DNA from: JBALVT01 sp036960305
GTDB taxonomy: Bacteria > Pseudomonadota > Gammaproteobacteria > Pseudomonadales > Halieaceae
Assembly: GCA_036960305.1 (NCBI GenBank)
Contig: JBALWA010000005.1
Location: 1-64,000, forward strand
Reading direction: 5' to 3'
Length of the DNA stretch: 64,000 bases
Translations under genes and position numbers: made by a program
In this document: positions 27,590 through 36,774 of the stretch, piece by piece
How positions within the stretch are numbered: position 1 is the first letter of the stretch
Layout: each line of letters opens with the position of its first letter
Notes under the pieces: model-generated
Database searches by the model: none
Told to the model about the DNA's origin: nothing
The model's input: only the letters and a program-made list of their open reading frames with translations

Positions 27590-28930
27590 GTGTTAGACTG
27601 CCTCGCAATCCATAAACAGCTACAGGCACACTCAGGCTTGAACGTCATTCCCAGGGATCAGCACTGCATATCCCGCAAAGACATCAGCGACGGCGCACTT
27701 AAGGTTATGTCACGATTGCGCAACCAGGGCTATCAGGCCTATCTGGTAGGCGGCGCTGTGCGCGACCTGTTACTGGGCGGCCACCCTAAGGACTTCGATG
27801 TGGCCACCAACGCCACGCCCGAGGCAATTCACGCACTGTTTCGCAACTCCCGCATTATCGGTAGGCGCTTTCGCATTGTTCATGTGCGCTTTGGTCGAGA
27901 GATTATCGAAGTCACTACCTTTCGCGGCCATCACGACAATGGTGAAGAGGACAGCGACAGTAAAGGGGGTAATCACTCCCGACAATCCGACAGCGGTATG
28001 CTGCTGCGCGATAACGTCTATGGGACGCTGGAAGAAGATGCCGCGCGCCGTGACCTTACCGTCAATGCCCTCTATTACGATTCAGGAAAATTCGAGGTCT
28101 TTGATCATACCGAGGGCCTGCGCGACCTGGAAAACCAAAGCATATGCATTATCGGCGACCCCGCCACACGCTACCGGGAAGACCCCGTTCGCATGTTGCG
28201 CGTCCTGCGCTTCGCGGCCAAGCTGGATTTTGAGATCGAGGACAAAACCGCCAGTGCCATTGACGAGTGCGCGGATTTACTGGGCAATATTCCCTCCGCC
28301 CGCCTGTTCGATGAATTCCTGAAGCTTTTCCTCTCCGGCTATGCGGCGGCCACGCTAGACAAACTACTGGAATATGGACTGTTCGAATCACTGTTTCCGG
28401 ATAGCGGCGCATGCCTGGGCAACGATTCCTTCGCCCTGCCGCTGTTACGTGCCGCCATGCGCAATACGGACGCGCGCATACAGCAAGGCAAGCCGGTGAC
28501 ACCCGCCTTTATTCTGGCCGCCATTCTCTGGCCGGAAGTGACGCGACTGGGCCAGGGCCTGCGCGATCGCGGTGACGCGCCCATGGTCGCCATGCACAGC
28601 GCGGGCCAACAGGCCGTGACCAGTGCAGTACAAACCGTGTCCATCCCAAAACGGTTCAGCCAGCCCATGCGGGAAATATGGGAGTTCCAATTGCGACTGG
28701 AGCGCAAGCAGGGCCGCAAAGCCGCGGAGCTGGTTGATCATCGCCGTTTTCGCGCTGCCTATGACTTCTTACTGCTGCGGGAGCAGGCGGGAGAAACAAC
28801 GGGTGATCTGGGCGAATGGTGGACTCACTTTCAGACATTGCCCTTTGAGGAGCGCCTGGAGCAGGCGGGCAGTACAGGCAACCGTGGCAGACAGAAACCC
28901 CGTCAAAAACCGGCACCTGCCGATTCATGA
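27590..28930 (+). CDS. pcnB: Poly(A) polymerase I
   Basis: Adds poly(A) tails to RNA 3' ends, marking them for decay. It belongs to the class II nucleotidyltransferases: GGAVRDLLLGG then KDFDVATNA gives the metal-binding Asp pair, and RRFRIVHVRFGREIIEV follows. A hydrophilic insert (HHDNGEEDSDSKGG) and a basic tail (RGRQKPRQKP) are usual for the gammaproteobacterial enzyme. The 446-aa frame starts at GTG 27590 without a clear ribosome site; a TTG near 27638, just before NVIPRDQHCISRK, is an alternative. It overlaps folK by 4 bases. Confidence 0.94.
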   Translation: MLDCLAIHKQLQAHSGLNVIPRDQHCISRKDISDGALKVMSRLRNQGYQAYLVGGAVRDLLLGGHPKDFDVATNATPEAIHALFRNSRIIGRRFRIVHVRFGREIIEVTTFRGHHDNGEEDSDSKGGNHSRQSDSGMLLRDNVYGTLEEDAARRDLTVNALYYDSGKFEVFDHTEGLRDLENQSICIIGDPATRYREDPVRMLRVLRFAAKLDFEIEDKTASAIDECADLLGNIPSARLFDEFLKLFLSGYAAATLDKLLEYGLFESLFPDSGACLGNDSFALPLLRAAMRNTDARIQQGKPVTPAFILAAILWPEVTRLGQGLRDRGDAPMVAMHSAGQQAVTSAVQTVSIPKRFSQPMREIWEFQLRLERKQGRKAAELVDHRRFRAAYDFLLLREQAGETTGDLGEWWTHFQTLPFEERLEQAGSTGNRGRQKPRQKPAPADS

Positions 28931-29466
28931 GCACGGCCTATATCGCTCTGGGGAGCAACCTGGACAATCCCACCCACCAGCTGCAACAAGCCGTCAGTGC
29001 CATGAACGACTGGCCAGATTCCACAATTGAGGCGATCTCGCCAGTGTATCGCAGCAAGGCAGTAGGGCCCGGGGTCCAGGGGGATTACCTCAATGCCGTA
29101 CTGTCACTCTCCACAACACTCAACCCAGCCGAGCTGCTCAAGCGATTACAGACACAGGAAAACCTGCAGGGACGCGTGCGAACGGTTCGCTGGGGTGCAC
29201 GTACACTGGATCTGGATATCGTGCTGTGGGGCGCGCAGCGCATCAGCACGGATACCCTGACAATACCTCACCCAGCGATGGCAGAGCGCAATTTTGTGCT
29301 CTATCCGCTCGCCAACATTGCCGCCCCCCTGACAGTACTGCCCTGTGGCAATAATCTGGCGACCTTACTGGCGCGCTGCCCCCGCGGAGATCTCATTCAG
29401 ACTGAGATATCACTGATGCCGGCCTCCCACAAGCCGTCAAGTGAGACCTGTACTGATGCTGGATAA
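28927..29466 (+). CDS. folK: 2-amino-4-hydroxy-6-hydroxymethyldihydropteridine pyrophosphokinase
   Basis: Transfers pyrophosphate from ATP to the pterin precursor of folate. The 179-aa protein has the AYIALGSNL start and the signature RWGARTLDLDIVLWG with its metal-binding Asp pair. It overlaps pcnB (ATGA) and the deoxynucleoside kinase gene, so translation of the three is probably coupled. folP lies elsewhere in the window, beside glmM. Confidence 0.95.
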   Translation: MSTAYIALGSNLDNPTHQLQQAVSAMNDWPDSTIEAISPVYRSKAVGPGVQGDYLNAVLSLSTTLNPAELLKRLQTQENLQGRVRTVRWGARTLDLDIVLWGAQRISTDTLTIPHPAMAERNFVLYPLANIAAPLTVLPCGNNLATLLARCPRGDLIQTEISLMPASHKPSSETCTDAG

Positions 29467-30136
29467 GCCAGCCAATAAAATCCAGCTAAAGGGCAGAACA
29501 CCCCCTGCTTTTATTGCTATCGAAGGCCCGATAGGCGTCGGCAAAACGATGCTCGCTAAAAAACTGGCGAACACATTCAACTACCAGACCTTACTGGAGG
29601 ACTCGGGCGACAATCCCTTTTTGGAGAAGTTTTACCACAATCGGAAACAGGCCGCCCTCGCAACCCAATTGTTCTTCCTGTTCCAGCGAGCACAAAAAAT
29701 TCAGGATATGCGCCAGGCGGATATTTTTGAGCCGGTACGAGTCTCGGATTTCCTGATAGAAAAAGACCCATTGTTCGCCCGAATTAACCTTGATCGCGAT
29801 GAATTTCTGCTCTACGAGAAGGTTTTTCACCAACTCACCATCGATGCCCCCAAACCCGACCTGGTCATCTATCTCCAGGCTTCCACGGATGTACTGCTGT
29901 CGCGCATCGACGGCCGCGGTCTGGCCTACGAAAAGGGCATAGATAGAGACTATCTGGAGAAGTTGAACGAAGTGTACAGTGAGTTCTTTCTGTATTACGA
30001 TGGCGCTCCTCTGCTCATTGTGAATGCCAGCGAAATCGATTTGGTCAACGCTGAGTCAGATTACAGTCATCTGGTGGACTACCTGCTCGACATTCGCAGC
30101 GGCCGCCACTACTTTAATCCAACCTTTTTTGGATAA
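29441..30136 (+). CDS. Deoxynucleoside kinase (dAK/dGK family)
   Basis: Salvage kinase phosphorylating deoxynucleosides. The P-loop EGPIGVGKT is followed by LLEDSGDNPFLEKFY, the QLFFLFQRAQ helix, the conserved SDFLIEKDPLFA (ERS-like region) and RIDGRGLAYEKGID, a lid. These features fit the bacterial dGK/dAK group; base preference cannot be read. The frame begins at GTG 29441 inside folK; ATG 29456 is a plausible alternative start. It lies 2 bases before panB. Confidence 0.88.
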   Translation: MRPVLMLDKPANKIQLKGRTPPAFIAIEGPIGVGKTMLAKKLANTFNYQTLLEDSGDNPFLEKFYHNRKQAALATQLFFLFQRAQKIQDMRQADIFEPVRVSDFLIEKDPLFARINLDRDEFLLYEKVFHQLTIDAPKPDLVIYLQASTDVLLSRIDGRGLAYEKGIDRDYLEKLNEVYSEFFLYYDGAPLLIVNASEIDLVNAESDYSHLVDYLLDIRSGRHYFNPTFFG

Positions 30137-30138
30137 CT

Positions 30139-30936
30139 GTGGCCATGGGCAAGATTACAATCAGCACACTGCAAAAAATGAAATCCCAGGGGGAGAAGTT
30201 TGTTTGCATTACGGCCTATGACGCGACCTTTGCTCGCATCATTAGCGAGGCTGGAGCAGAAACCATCCTGGTCGGTGACTCCCTGGGCATGGTCCTGCAG
30301 GGCCACGACAGTACCATCCCCGTGGCTATCGAGGACATGGCTTATCACACGCGCTGTGTCACCCGGGGAAACCCCAACTCCCTGGTAATCGCCGACATGC
30401 CCTTCATGACCTACGCTACCCCCGAGGAAGCGCTGGTCAACGCCACCCTGTTAATGCAGGCCGGTGCGCAAATGGTGAAACTGGAAGGCGGCACCTGGCT
30501 CAGTGATACCATTAGTATGCTCGTTGAGCGCGGCATACCTGTCTGCGCCCACCTTGGCCTGACCCCCCAGTCCGTCAATACCTTCGGCGGTTTCAAGGTC
30601 CAGGGCCGCACGCCCAAGGAAGCCAAGTCAATTCTCGCCGATGCGGTGGAAATCAAGGATGCAGGCGCCAGCTTATTGGTGTTGGAATGTATTCCAGCCG
30701 AACTCGGTGCCGACATCTCTGCCAAGCTGGATATCCCCGTGATCGGCATAGGCGCAGGGGCCGGAACCGATGGCCAGGTGCTTGTCATGCACGACCTACT
30801 GGGCTTGTCCGAGCACACGGCGCGTTTCGTGCAAAACTTTATGGCGGGGCAGTCAACTATCCAGGGTGGCCTGAAGGCCTTCGTCGACGCTGTTAAGATC
30901 GGTGAATACCCCCGGGAAGAGCACACCTACAAATAG
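30139..30936 (+). CDS. panB: 3-methyl-2-oxobutanoate hydroxymethyltransferase
   Basis: First committed enzyme of pantothenate synthesis, using 5,10-methylene-THF to make ketopantoate. The 265-aa TIM barrel has VGDSLGMVLQGHDSTIPV with its metal-binding Asp, AHLGLTPQSVN, and IGIGAGAGTDGQVLV. The start is GTG 30139, or ATG 30145 for MGKITISTLQKMKS. It ends the pcnB-folK-dNK-panB run; panC follows after a 256-base gap. Confidence 0.96.
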   Translation: MAMGKITISTLQKMKSQGEKFVCITAYDATFARIISEAGAETILVGDSLGMVLQGHDSTIPVAIEDMAYHTRCVTRGNPNSLVIADMPFMTYATPEEALVNATLLMQAGAQMVKLEGGTWLSDTISMLVERGIPVCAHLGLTPQSVNTFGGFKVQGRTPKEAKSILADAVEIKDAGASLLVLECIPAELGADISAKLDIPVIGIGAGAGTDGQVLVMHDLLGLSEHTARFVQNFMAGQSTIQGGLKAFVDAVKIGEYPREEHTYK

Positions 30937-31004
30937 CGCCACACCCTCTCAGATCAGCTTCCAACGCCCTGTCCAAAGTATGTATCACTATCATTTTGGG
31001 GCTT

Positions 31005-31044
31005 TGTTACCGCCAAACAGGGCAATATGATCCCTTTGGTAACA
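31005..31044 (+). promoter_or_regulatory. Inverted GTTACC/GGTAAC pair in the panB-panC gap
   Basis: TGTTACC at 31005-31011 and GGTAACA at 31038-31044 form an inverted repeat like the pair before the CrcZ-like promoter. The 256-base gap otherwise shows only a weak GG-N10-GC match (31081-31094) and no hairpin terminator. It could be a further CbrB site controlling panC, but the evidence is only the motif. Confidence 0.35.
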
Positions 31045-31192
31045 GCATACTGTGATTATTTAACAAAAACCCGTTGCCCGGGGAAAGGGCTTGCGGCATA
31101 CTTGCCAGCCGAGCAGCAGCCACTAGGCTGCCCACTCATAAGTGTTTCACTGCTTTAGCGTCACCCAATCCGCACACAGGGAGATGGTAGAT

Positions 31193-32077
31193 ATGCGAAC
31201 TTACACAACCAACGCCCAATTACAGTCCGCTATTCGCAGCTTGCGCCAGAGCGGTAAGACCATTGCATTTGTGCCCACTATGGGCAATTTGCATGACGGT
31301 CATCTGGATTTGGTCCGCCGAGCCCGCAAGCTGTGTGATGTGGTCGTCGCCAGCATCTTTGTAAACCCCCTACAGTTTGGCGAAAATGAGGACCTGGACG
31401 CCTATCCCAGGACCATGGCTGCCGACAAAGAAATGCTGTTTGCCGAGGGCACCCACATACTCTATGCCCCGGGTGTCGCCGAGATCTATCCCCACGGCAT
31501 GGCGGCCCAGACCCAGGTTCAGGTACCGGACCTGGCAGATACCCTATGTGGAAGTAGCCGTCCCGGCCATTTCAATGGCGTCACCACCGTAGTCACCAAA
31601 CTCTTTAACATCGTACAGCCCGACGTGGCCGTATTTGGTGAGAAGGATTTCCAACAATTGTCCATTGTTCGCAAAATGGTAACCGACCTCTGCATGCCGA
31701 TCGCTATCGAGGGTGTCGCCACCTGTCGAGATGAGGATGGACTTGCAAGAAGTTCGCGCAATGGCTTTCTCACCGCCGAGCAACGGCGTATCGCCCCCGC
31801 TATCCACCAGACCCTGATGAGTTGCAGGGAGGCCATCGCCTGTGGCTTTGACAATTTTCTACAGCTGGAATCCCACGCTCGCATGCGCTTACTGCAGGCC
31901 GGCTTTGAACCGGACTATTTTGCCATTCGCGATGCCCGTACACTGCAGGCCGTCACAGAAGAAACAGAGGAAATCGCCATCCTGGCCGCTGCGCGACTGG
32001 GGTCGACACGCCTCATAGACAATGTCCGGCTGACTCTGAACCCCCTCTCCGACTGGGGCATGCTCGCCTCTCACTAG
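31193..32077 (+). CDS. panC: Pantothenate synthetase
   Basis: Condenses pantoate and beta-alanine with ATP. The 294-aa protein has FVPTMGNLHDGHLDLV (HIGH-like ATP site), FVNPLQFGENEDLDAYPR, GEKDFQQL, and a KMSKS-like SSRNGFL. ATG 31193 has GGGAG 9 bases upstream; the longer frame from 31142 has no ribosome site. It is separated from panB by an unusually long gap that may hold its own promoter. Confidence 0.95.
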   Translation: MRTYTTNAQLQSAIRSLRQSGKTIAFVPTMGNLHDGHLDLVRRARKLCDVVVASIFVNPLQFGENEDLDAYPRTMAADKEMLFAEGTHILYAPGVAEIYPHGMAAQTQVQVPDLADTLCGSSRPGHFNGVTTVVTKLFNIVQPDVAVFGEKDFQQLSIVRKMVTDLCMPIAIEGVATCRDEDGLARSSRNGFLTAEQRRIAPAIHQTLMSCREAIACGFDNFLQLESHARMRLLQAGFEPDYFAIRDARTLQAVTEETEEIAILAAARLGSTRLIDNVRLTLNPLSDWGMLASH

Positions 32078-32171
32078 GTTTTTCTGACACTATTAGACCT
32101 TGGTCGGGTTGATTCCGCAGGCCACCCAAGTATTATTCTTGGTTCGTGAATTTGCTATCAGGTCTGCCAAC

Positions 32172-34103
32172 ATGTCTGAATTTCCCGTACACCCCGTTCC
32201 CGCCAGCTTCCAGGATGCCCACATCGATGCGGAGCGCTACAAGGCCATGTACCAACGTTCAATCGACGACCCCGACGGTTTTTGGGGCGAGATGGCGACG
32301 GAATTCCTGGATTGGCAGCAGCCCTGGGACACAGTGGTCAACTACGACTTTTCCACTGGCCAGGCCGAGTGGTTTGCCGGCGGCAAGCTGAATGTCAGCT
32401 ACAACTGCATCGACCGCCACCTGCCGGAGCGCGCACAACAGACAGCACTGATCTGGGAGGGAGACGATCCCGCCGACAGCAAATACATCTCTTACGCTGA
32501 ACTAAAGGAGCAGGTTTGCAAGCTGGCCAATGCCCTGAAAGCCAGAGGCGTCAACAAGGGTGACAGGGTATGCCTGTATATGCCCATGATCCCCGAGGCC
32601 GCATACGCCATGTTGGCCTGCACCCGCATCGGCGCCGTTCACTCGGTGGTCTTCGGTGGCTTCTCGCCCGACGCCCTCAAGGACAGAATCCTTGATTCAG
32701 ACTGTCAGGTCGTGATTACCGCCGATGAAGGTGTTCGCAGCGGAAAATCTGTCCCCCTGAAAGTCAACGCCGACAAGGCACTGGAATCCTGCCCCAACGT
32801 CCACACCTGCCTGGTCGTCCAGCGTACCGCAGCCGACGTGGCCTGGTCCGAGGGCCGTGATATCTGGTATCACGAGGCGACCGACAATGCCGACACCGAG
32901 TGCGAACCGGAAGCGATGGATGCCGAGGACCCACTGTTCATCCTTTATACCTCGGGCTCAACCGGCAAACCCAAAGGTGTCCTACACACCACGGGGGGCT
33001 ACCTCTTACAGGCGGCCATGACCTTTAAGTACACCTTCGATTATCGCGAGGGCGAGGTTTACTGGTGTACTGCCGATGTGGGCTGGGTCACCGGCCACAC
33101 CTATATCGTCTACGGACCCCTCGCCAATGGCGCGATCTCATTGATGTTTGAAGGTGTTCCCACCTACCCCGATGCCGGCCGCTGCTGGGAAATTGTCGAC
33201 AAGCACAAGGTCAACACCTTCTACACCGCCCCCACCGCTATTCGTGCCCTACACGCGATGGGTGACGAGCCGGTCAAGCGCAGCTCGCGTGCCAGCCTGC
33301 GACTGCTGGGCTCTGTAGGGGAACCGATCAACCCGGAAGCCTGGGAGTGGTATTACACCGTCATCGGTGACTCTCGCTGCCCCATCGTAGACACCTGGTG
33401 GCAAACTGAAACCGGCGCCCATATGATCACCCCGCTCCCCGGTGCCACCGACCTCAAACCTGGCTCTGCTTCCTTCCCTTTCTTTGGTGTTGAACTGGCC
33501 CTGCTGAATGAAGATGGCAGTGAAATCGAAGGCGCCGGCGCCGGCTACCTGGTCGTCAAATCGTCCTGGCCCAGCCAGATCCGCACTATCTACGGCGACC
33601 ACAAGCGTTTCACTGAAACCTACTTCAGCCACTACGACGGCTATTACTTCACCGGTGACGGCGCCAAGCGCGATGAAGACGGCTACTACTGGATCACCGG
33701 CCGCGTGGATGACGTTCTCAATGTCTCCGGTCACCGCATGGGTACCGCCGAAGTCGAGAGCGCCCTTGTGCTCCACGAAGACATCGCTGAAGCCGCTGTG
33801 GTGGGTTATCCCCACGACATCAAGGGCCAGGGCATCTATTGCTACGTCACCCCCATGCAGGGCGTTGAGCCCAGCGATCAACTCCTGAAGGAATTGATTG
33901 GCATGTGCGTCAAGGAAATTGGCCCCATCGCCAAACCGGATATCATCCAGTGGGCCCCCGCCCTACCCAAAACCCGCTCCGGCAAGATCATGCGCCGCAT
34001 TCTACGCAAAATCGCCGAGAATGAGCTCGATGCCCTGGGAGATATCAGCACGCTGGCTGATCCTTCTGTAGTCGACAATCTGGTGGCTAACCGGAAGTCG
34101 TAA
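32172..34103 (+). CDS. acs: Acetyl-CoA synthetase
   Basis: Activates acetate to acetyl-CoA through acetyl-AMP. The 643-aa enzyme starts MSEFPVHPVPASFQ and has the P-loop YTSGSTGKPKGVLHTTGG. DTWWQTETG is the acetate and adenylate site, and PKTRSGKIMRR carries the lysine normally acetylated for control. ATG 32172 has AGG 10 bases upstream; the open frame back to 32100 lacks family similarity. In Pseudomonas an acs gene also follows the pan genes. Confidence 0.96.
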   Translation: MSEFPVHPVPASFQDAHIDAERYKAMYQRSIDDPDGFWGEMATEFLDWQQPWDTVVNYDFSTGQAEWFAGGKLNVSYNCIDRHLPERAQQTALIWEGDDPADSKYISYAELKEQVCKLANALKARGVNKGDRVCLYMPMIPEAAYAMLACTRIGAVHSVVFGGFSPDALKDRILDSDCQVVITADEGVRSGKSVPLKVNADKALESCPNVHTCLVVQRTAADVAWSEGRDIWYHEATDNADTECEPEAMDAEDPLFILYTSGSTGKPKGVLHTTGGYLLQAAMTFKYTFDYREGEVYWCTADVGWVTGHTYIVYGPLANGAISLMFEGVPTYPDAGRCWEIVDKHKVNTFYTAPTAIRALHAMGDEPVKRSSRASLRLLGSVGEPINPEAWEWYYTVIGDSRCPIVDTWWQTETGAHMITPLPGATDLKPGSASFPFFGVELALLNEDGSEIEGAGAGYLVVKSSWPSQIRTIYGDHKRFTETYFSHYDGYYFTGDGAKRDEDGYYWITGRVDDVLNVSGHRMGTAEVESALVLHEDIAEAAVVGYPHDIKGQGIYCYVTPMQGVEPSDQLLKELIGMCVKEIGPIAKPDIIQWAPALPKTRSGKIMRRILRKIAENELDALGDISTLADPSVVDNLVANRKS

Positions 34104-34119
34104 GTTCCGAACCTCCTAC

Positions 34120-34214
34120 TGAAGCGGGGTCAGACCACTTTTTCGGGCTCCATCGCACGCTGAAGTGGGGTCAGACCACTTTTTCGGGTTCCATCGAAAA
34201 GGTGCTCTGACCCC
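34120..34214. repeat. Tandem 36-bp repeat with GGGGTCAGA tags
   Basis: Two copies of a 36-base unit (34120-34155 and 34161-34196, two differences, 41-base period) contain GGGGTCAGACCACTTTTTCGGG. An inverted TCTGACCCC follows at 34206-34214. A further copy of the tag, TCTGACCCCACTTTTT, is at 43903-43918. Such GGGGTCAGA-bearing units are scattered in many proteobacterial genomes; no transposase is present here. Confidence 0.8.
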
Positions 34215-34264
34215 TGACGAAGCTACCCCTGAAGAATCTACGAAGTTCGGGTAAGTAGCATTCC

Positions 34265-34455
34265 GGACCACCGAGTGGAAGAGTGCCTTCAGTGACGGCC
34301 GTAGGTTTTTAGGGGTTTACGGCCGCTGCGGAACTCGACCAAAATTGCTACGCAATTTTCGGGACTCAGACAATCCTCGCGGAATGCCCCGTAAACCCCT
34401 AAAAACCTGAACACGGCCTGATTGTCACTGAAGGCACTCTTCCACTCGGCGGTCC
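34265..34455. repeat. 191-bp near-perfect palindromic element
   Basis: Outer arms of 32 bp (34265-34296 and 34424-34455) match with one difference. Inner arms of 20 bp (34303-34322 and 34389-34408) are a perfect inverted match, flanked by GGCCGT/ACGGCC. At the centre is a separate hairpin, AAAATTGC-TAC-GCAATTTT (34341-34359). No ORF and no clear target-site duplication is seen. It may be a MITE-like or other mobile palindrome; with the adjacent repeats it fills the 466-base acs-pnp gap. Confidence 0.85.
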
Positions 34456-34504
34456 TAACTTCTGCGACATGAAATACTTCAGCGGTTGGTGCGAATTCCA
34501 AGCA

Positions 34505-34540
34505 CAAAAAAAGGCCACATCAAACGATGCAGCCTTTTAT
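34505..34540 (-). terminator. Intrinsic terminator of pnp
   Basis: On the minus strand GGCTGCATC and GATGTGGCC pair over 9 positions, two of them G-U, across a GTTT loop. A run of seven T follows. It lies 30 bases after the pnp stop. Confidence 0.8.
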
Positions 34541-34569
34541 CCTCACGGGGTTACCCCCGAAAGCAGTAC

Positions 34570-36702
34570 TTACTCAGCAGCTTCCTGCGCAGGCGCATCT
34601 GCAGGTGCTTCAGCAGCTTCGTCTTCCAACAATTCCTTGATGGAGAGCTTGATACGGCCGCGCTGATCAACGTCCAGCACCTTAACGCGTATTTCCTGAC
34701 CTTCGGTCAGGTGGTCGGTTACATTCTCAACACGCTCATTGGCGATTTGAGAGATGTGAACCAGGCCATCTTTGCCGGGCAGGATGTTAACGAAAGCGCC
34801 GAAGTCAACGATACGGGCAACAGTACCCACGTAGACCGCACCAACTTCAGCTTCAGCAGTGATCTCTTCAACCATGTCTACCGCAGCATCGCGAGAGGCT
34901 TGGTCCTGACCGAAGATACGTACTGTACCGTCGTCATCGATATCAACAGTCGCGCCAGTTTGCTCAGTGATAGAACGGATAGTTGCGCCGCCCTTACCGA
35001 TGATGTCGCGAATCTTGTCAGAATCAACTTTCAGAGTCTTCATGCTGGGCGCATTTTTAGAAGTCACGGTACGTGCAGCACCCAGTACTTCGTTCATCTG
35101 GCCGAGGATGTGAAGACGTGCAGTCAGGGCCTGGCTCAAAGCCGTTTCCATGATTTGCTCGTTGATGCCTTCGATTTTGATATCCATTTGCAGGGCGGTG
35201 ATGCCTTCTGCAGTACCGGCGACTTTAAAGTCCATGTCGCCCAGGTGATCTTCATCACCCAGGATATCGGTCAGGACAGCAAACTGGTTGCCATCTTTTA
35301 CCAGGCCCATTGCAATACCAGCAACCGGAGCACTCAGAGGTACGCCCGCAGCCATCATTGCCAAAGAACCACCACAGACAGACGCCATGGAGCTTGATCC
35401 GTTGGACTCAGTTATCTCGGAAACAACACGAATGGTGTAAGGGAAATCTTCGTTGTTAGGCAGTACAGCAGCCAAACCACGGCGCGCCAGGCGACCATGA
35501 CCAACTTCACGACGGTTGGTAAAACCAACACGACCCGCTTCACCGACCGAGTAGGGAGGGAAGTTATAGTGCAGCATGAACGGGTCACGTCGCTCGCCTT
35601 CCAGGGCATCGATGATTTGTGAATCGCGAGTTGAACCCAGCGTTACAGCACAGATAGCCTGTGTTTCACCACGGGTGAACAGGGCAGAACCGTGTGCTTT
35701 CTTCAGGATATCAACTTCACAGGCAATGGCGCGAACAGTCTGGCCATCACGGCCATCAATACGCGGCTCACCCGCCAGGATGCGCTTGCGTACAATGCTC
35801 TTCTCGATGCCTTTGAATACGTCCTTGATCTCATCGGCAGAGGGACCACCTTCAGTCGCAAGGGCTGCAGTACAAGCGGAGCGAATTTCGCCTACACGCT
35901 CGTAGCGGGATGCCTTCTCAGTGATGCGGTAAGCTTCACCCAGATCAGCCAGAACCTGGCCTTCAACAGCGGCCAACAATTCAGTATCCACGGCTGCGCC
36001 TTCCCAGTTCCAGGAGGGCTTACCAGCTTCAGCTGCCAGATCGCGTATCGCCTGGATAACTACCTGCATTTCCTGGTGAGCGAAAAGAACCGCACCCAGC
36101 ATCTGGTCTTCAGACAGCTCTTCAGCTTCTGATTCAACCATCAGTACCGCATCTTCGGTACCGGCAACAACCATATTCAGCTTGCTGTTTTCCAGCTGCG
36201 GGTAGGTTGGGTTAAGAATGTAGCCTTCAGCGTCGGTAAAACCAACACGGGCGCCACCAATAGGACCCTTGAATGGGCAACCAGACACTGCCAGAGCAGC
36301 GGAGGTACCAATCATGGCAACAATATCCGGGTCGATATGCTTGTCTGCGGATACCACAGTACAGATGACCTGAACTTCGTTCATGAAACCATTGGGAAAC
36401 AGTGGACGAATCGGGCGATCAATCAAACGTGAGGTCAGTGTTTCTTTTTCACTGGGACGAGCTTCACGCTTGAAGAAACCGCCGGGGATTTTACCAACCG
36501 CGTAGGCTTTTTCAGTGTAGTGAACCGCCAGAGGGAAGAAATCCCTGCCTGGACGGGCTGTTTTTTCGGCAACCACGGTACAAAGTACCGAAGTATTTTC
36601 GATGGTGACCAGAACCGCGCCGCTCGCCTGTCTGGCGATACGACCGGTTTCCAGTGTGACTGTCTGGCCACCGTACTGGAACGTTTTAGTTACTGGATTC
36701 AC
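34570..36702 (-). CDS. pnp: Polynucleotide phosphorylase
   Basis: 3'-5' phosphorolytic exoribonuclease and degradosome component. The 710-aa protein has two RNase PH domains (about 1-230 and 310-540) linked by a helical region. A KH domain (IRDIIGKGGATIRSITEQTGA) and an S1 domain (VGAVYVGTVARIVDFGAFV) follow. The C terminus is a short Ala-rich tail. It follows rpsO, with a hairpin leader between them typical of PNPase self-control. Confidence 0.97.
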   Translation of the reverse strand: MNPVTKTFQYGGQTVTLETGRIARQASGAVLVTIENTSVLCTVVAEKTARPGRDFFPLAVHYTEKAYAVGKIPGGFFKREARPSEKETLTSRLIDRPIRPLFPNGFMNEVQVICTVVSADKHIDPDIVAMIGTSAALAVSGCPFKGPIGGARVGFTDAEGYILNPTYPQLENSKLNMVVAGTEDAVLMVESEAEELSEDQMLGAVLFAHQEMQVVIQAIRDLAAEAGKPSWNWEGAAVDTELLAAVEGQVLADLGEAYRITEKASRYERVGEIRSACTAALATEGGPSADEIKDVFKGIEKSIVRKRILAGEPRIDGRDGQTVRAIACEVDILKKAHGSALFTRGETQAICAVTLGSTRDSQIIDALEGERRDPFMLHYNFPPYSVGEAGRVGFTNRREVGHGRLARRGLAAVLPNNEDFPYTIRVVSEITESNGSSSMASVCGGSLAMMAAGVPLSAPVAGIAMGLVKDGNQFAVLTDILGDEDHLGDMDFKVAGTAEGITALQMDIKIEGINEQIMETALSQALTARLHILGQMNEVLGAARTVTSKNAPSMKTLKVDSDKIRDIIGKGGATIRSITEQTGATVDIDDDGTVRIFGQDQASRDAAVDMVEEITAEAEVGAVYVGTVARIVDFGAFVNILPGKDGLVHISQIANERVENVTDHLTEGQEIRVKVLDVDQRGRIKLSIKELLEDEAAEAPADAPAQEAAE

Positions 36703-36727
36703 AATTATTCTCCAATTTTGTATAAGA

Positions 36728-36761
36728 CTGCCGAGGCCGACTCCCTATGAGTCGACCGCAG
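36728..36761 (-). promoter_or_regulatory. pnp leader hairpin (probable RNase III/PNPase control site)
   Basis: In the 72-base rpsO-pnp gap the minus-strand RNA folds CTGCGG.CGACTC against GAGTCG.CCTCGGCAG around an ATAGG loop. In E. coli a long leader stem in this position is cut by RNase III and mediates PNPase autoregulation. The present stem is shorter, so the parallel is inference. Confidence 0.55.
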
Positions 36762-36774
36762 TATGGGGTATAGC

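Noticed and set aside
31081..31094. GG-N10-GC match before panC as a sigma-54 promoter
   Set aside because: The -24 half (GGGAAA) is far from TGGCAC; too weak to annotate as a promoter.
34486..35397. 303-aa ORF antisense to pnp
   Set aside because: Mirror-frame artefact of a well-conserved gene; no ribosome site or domain.
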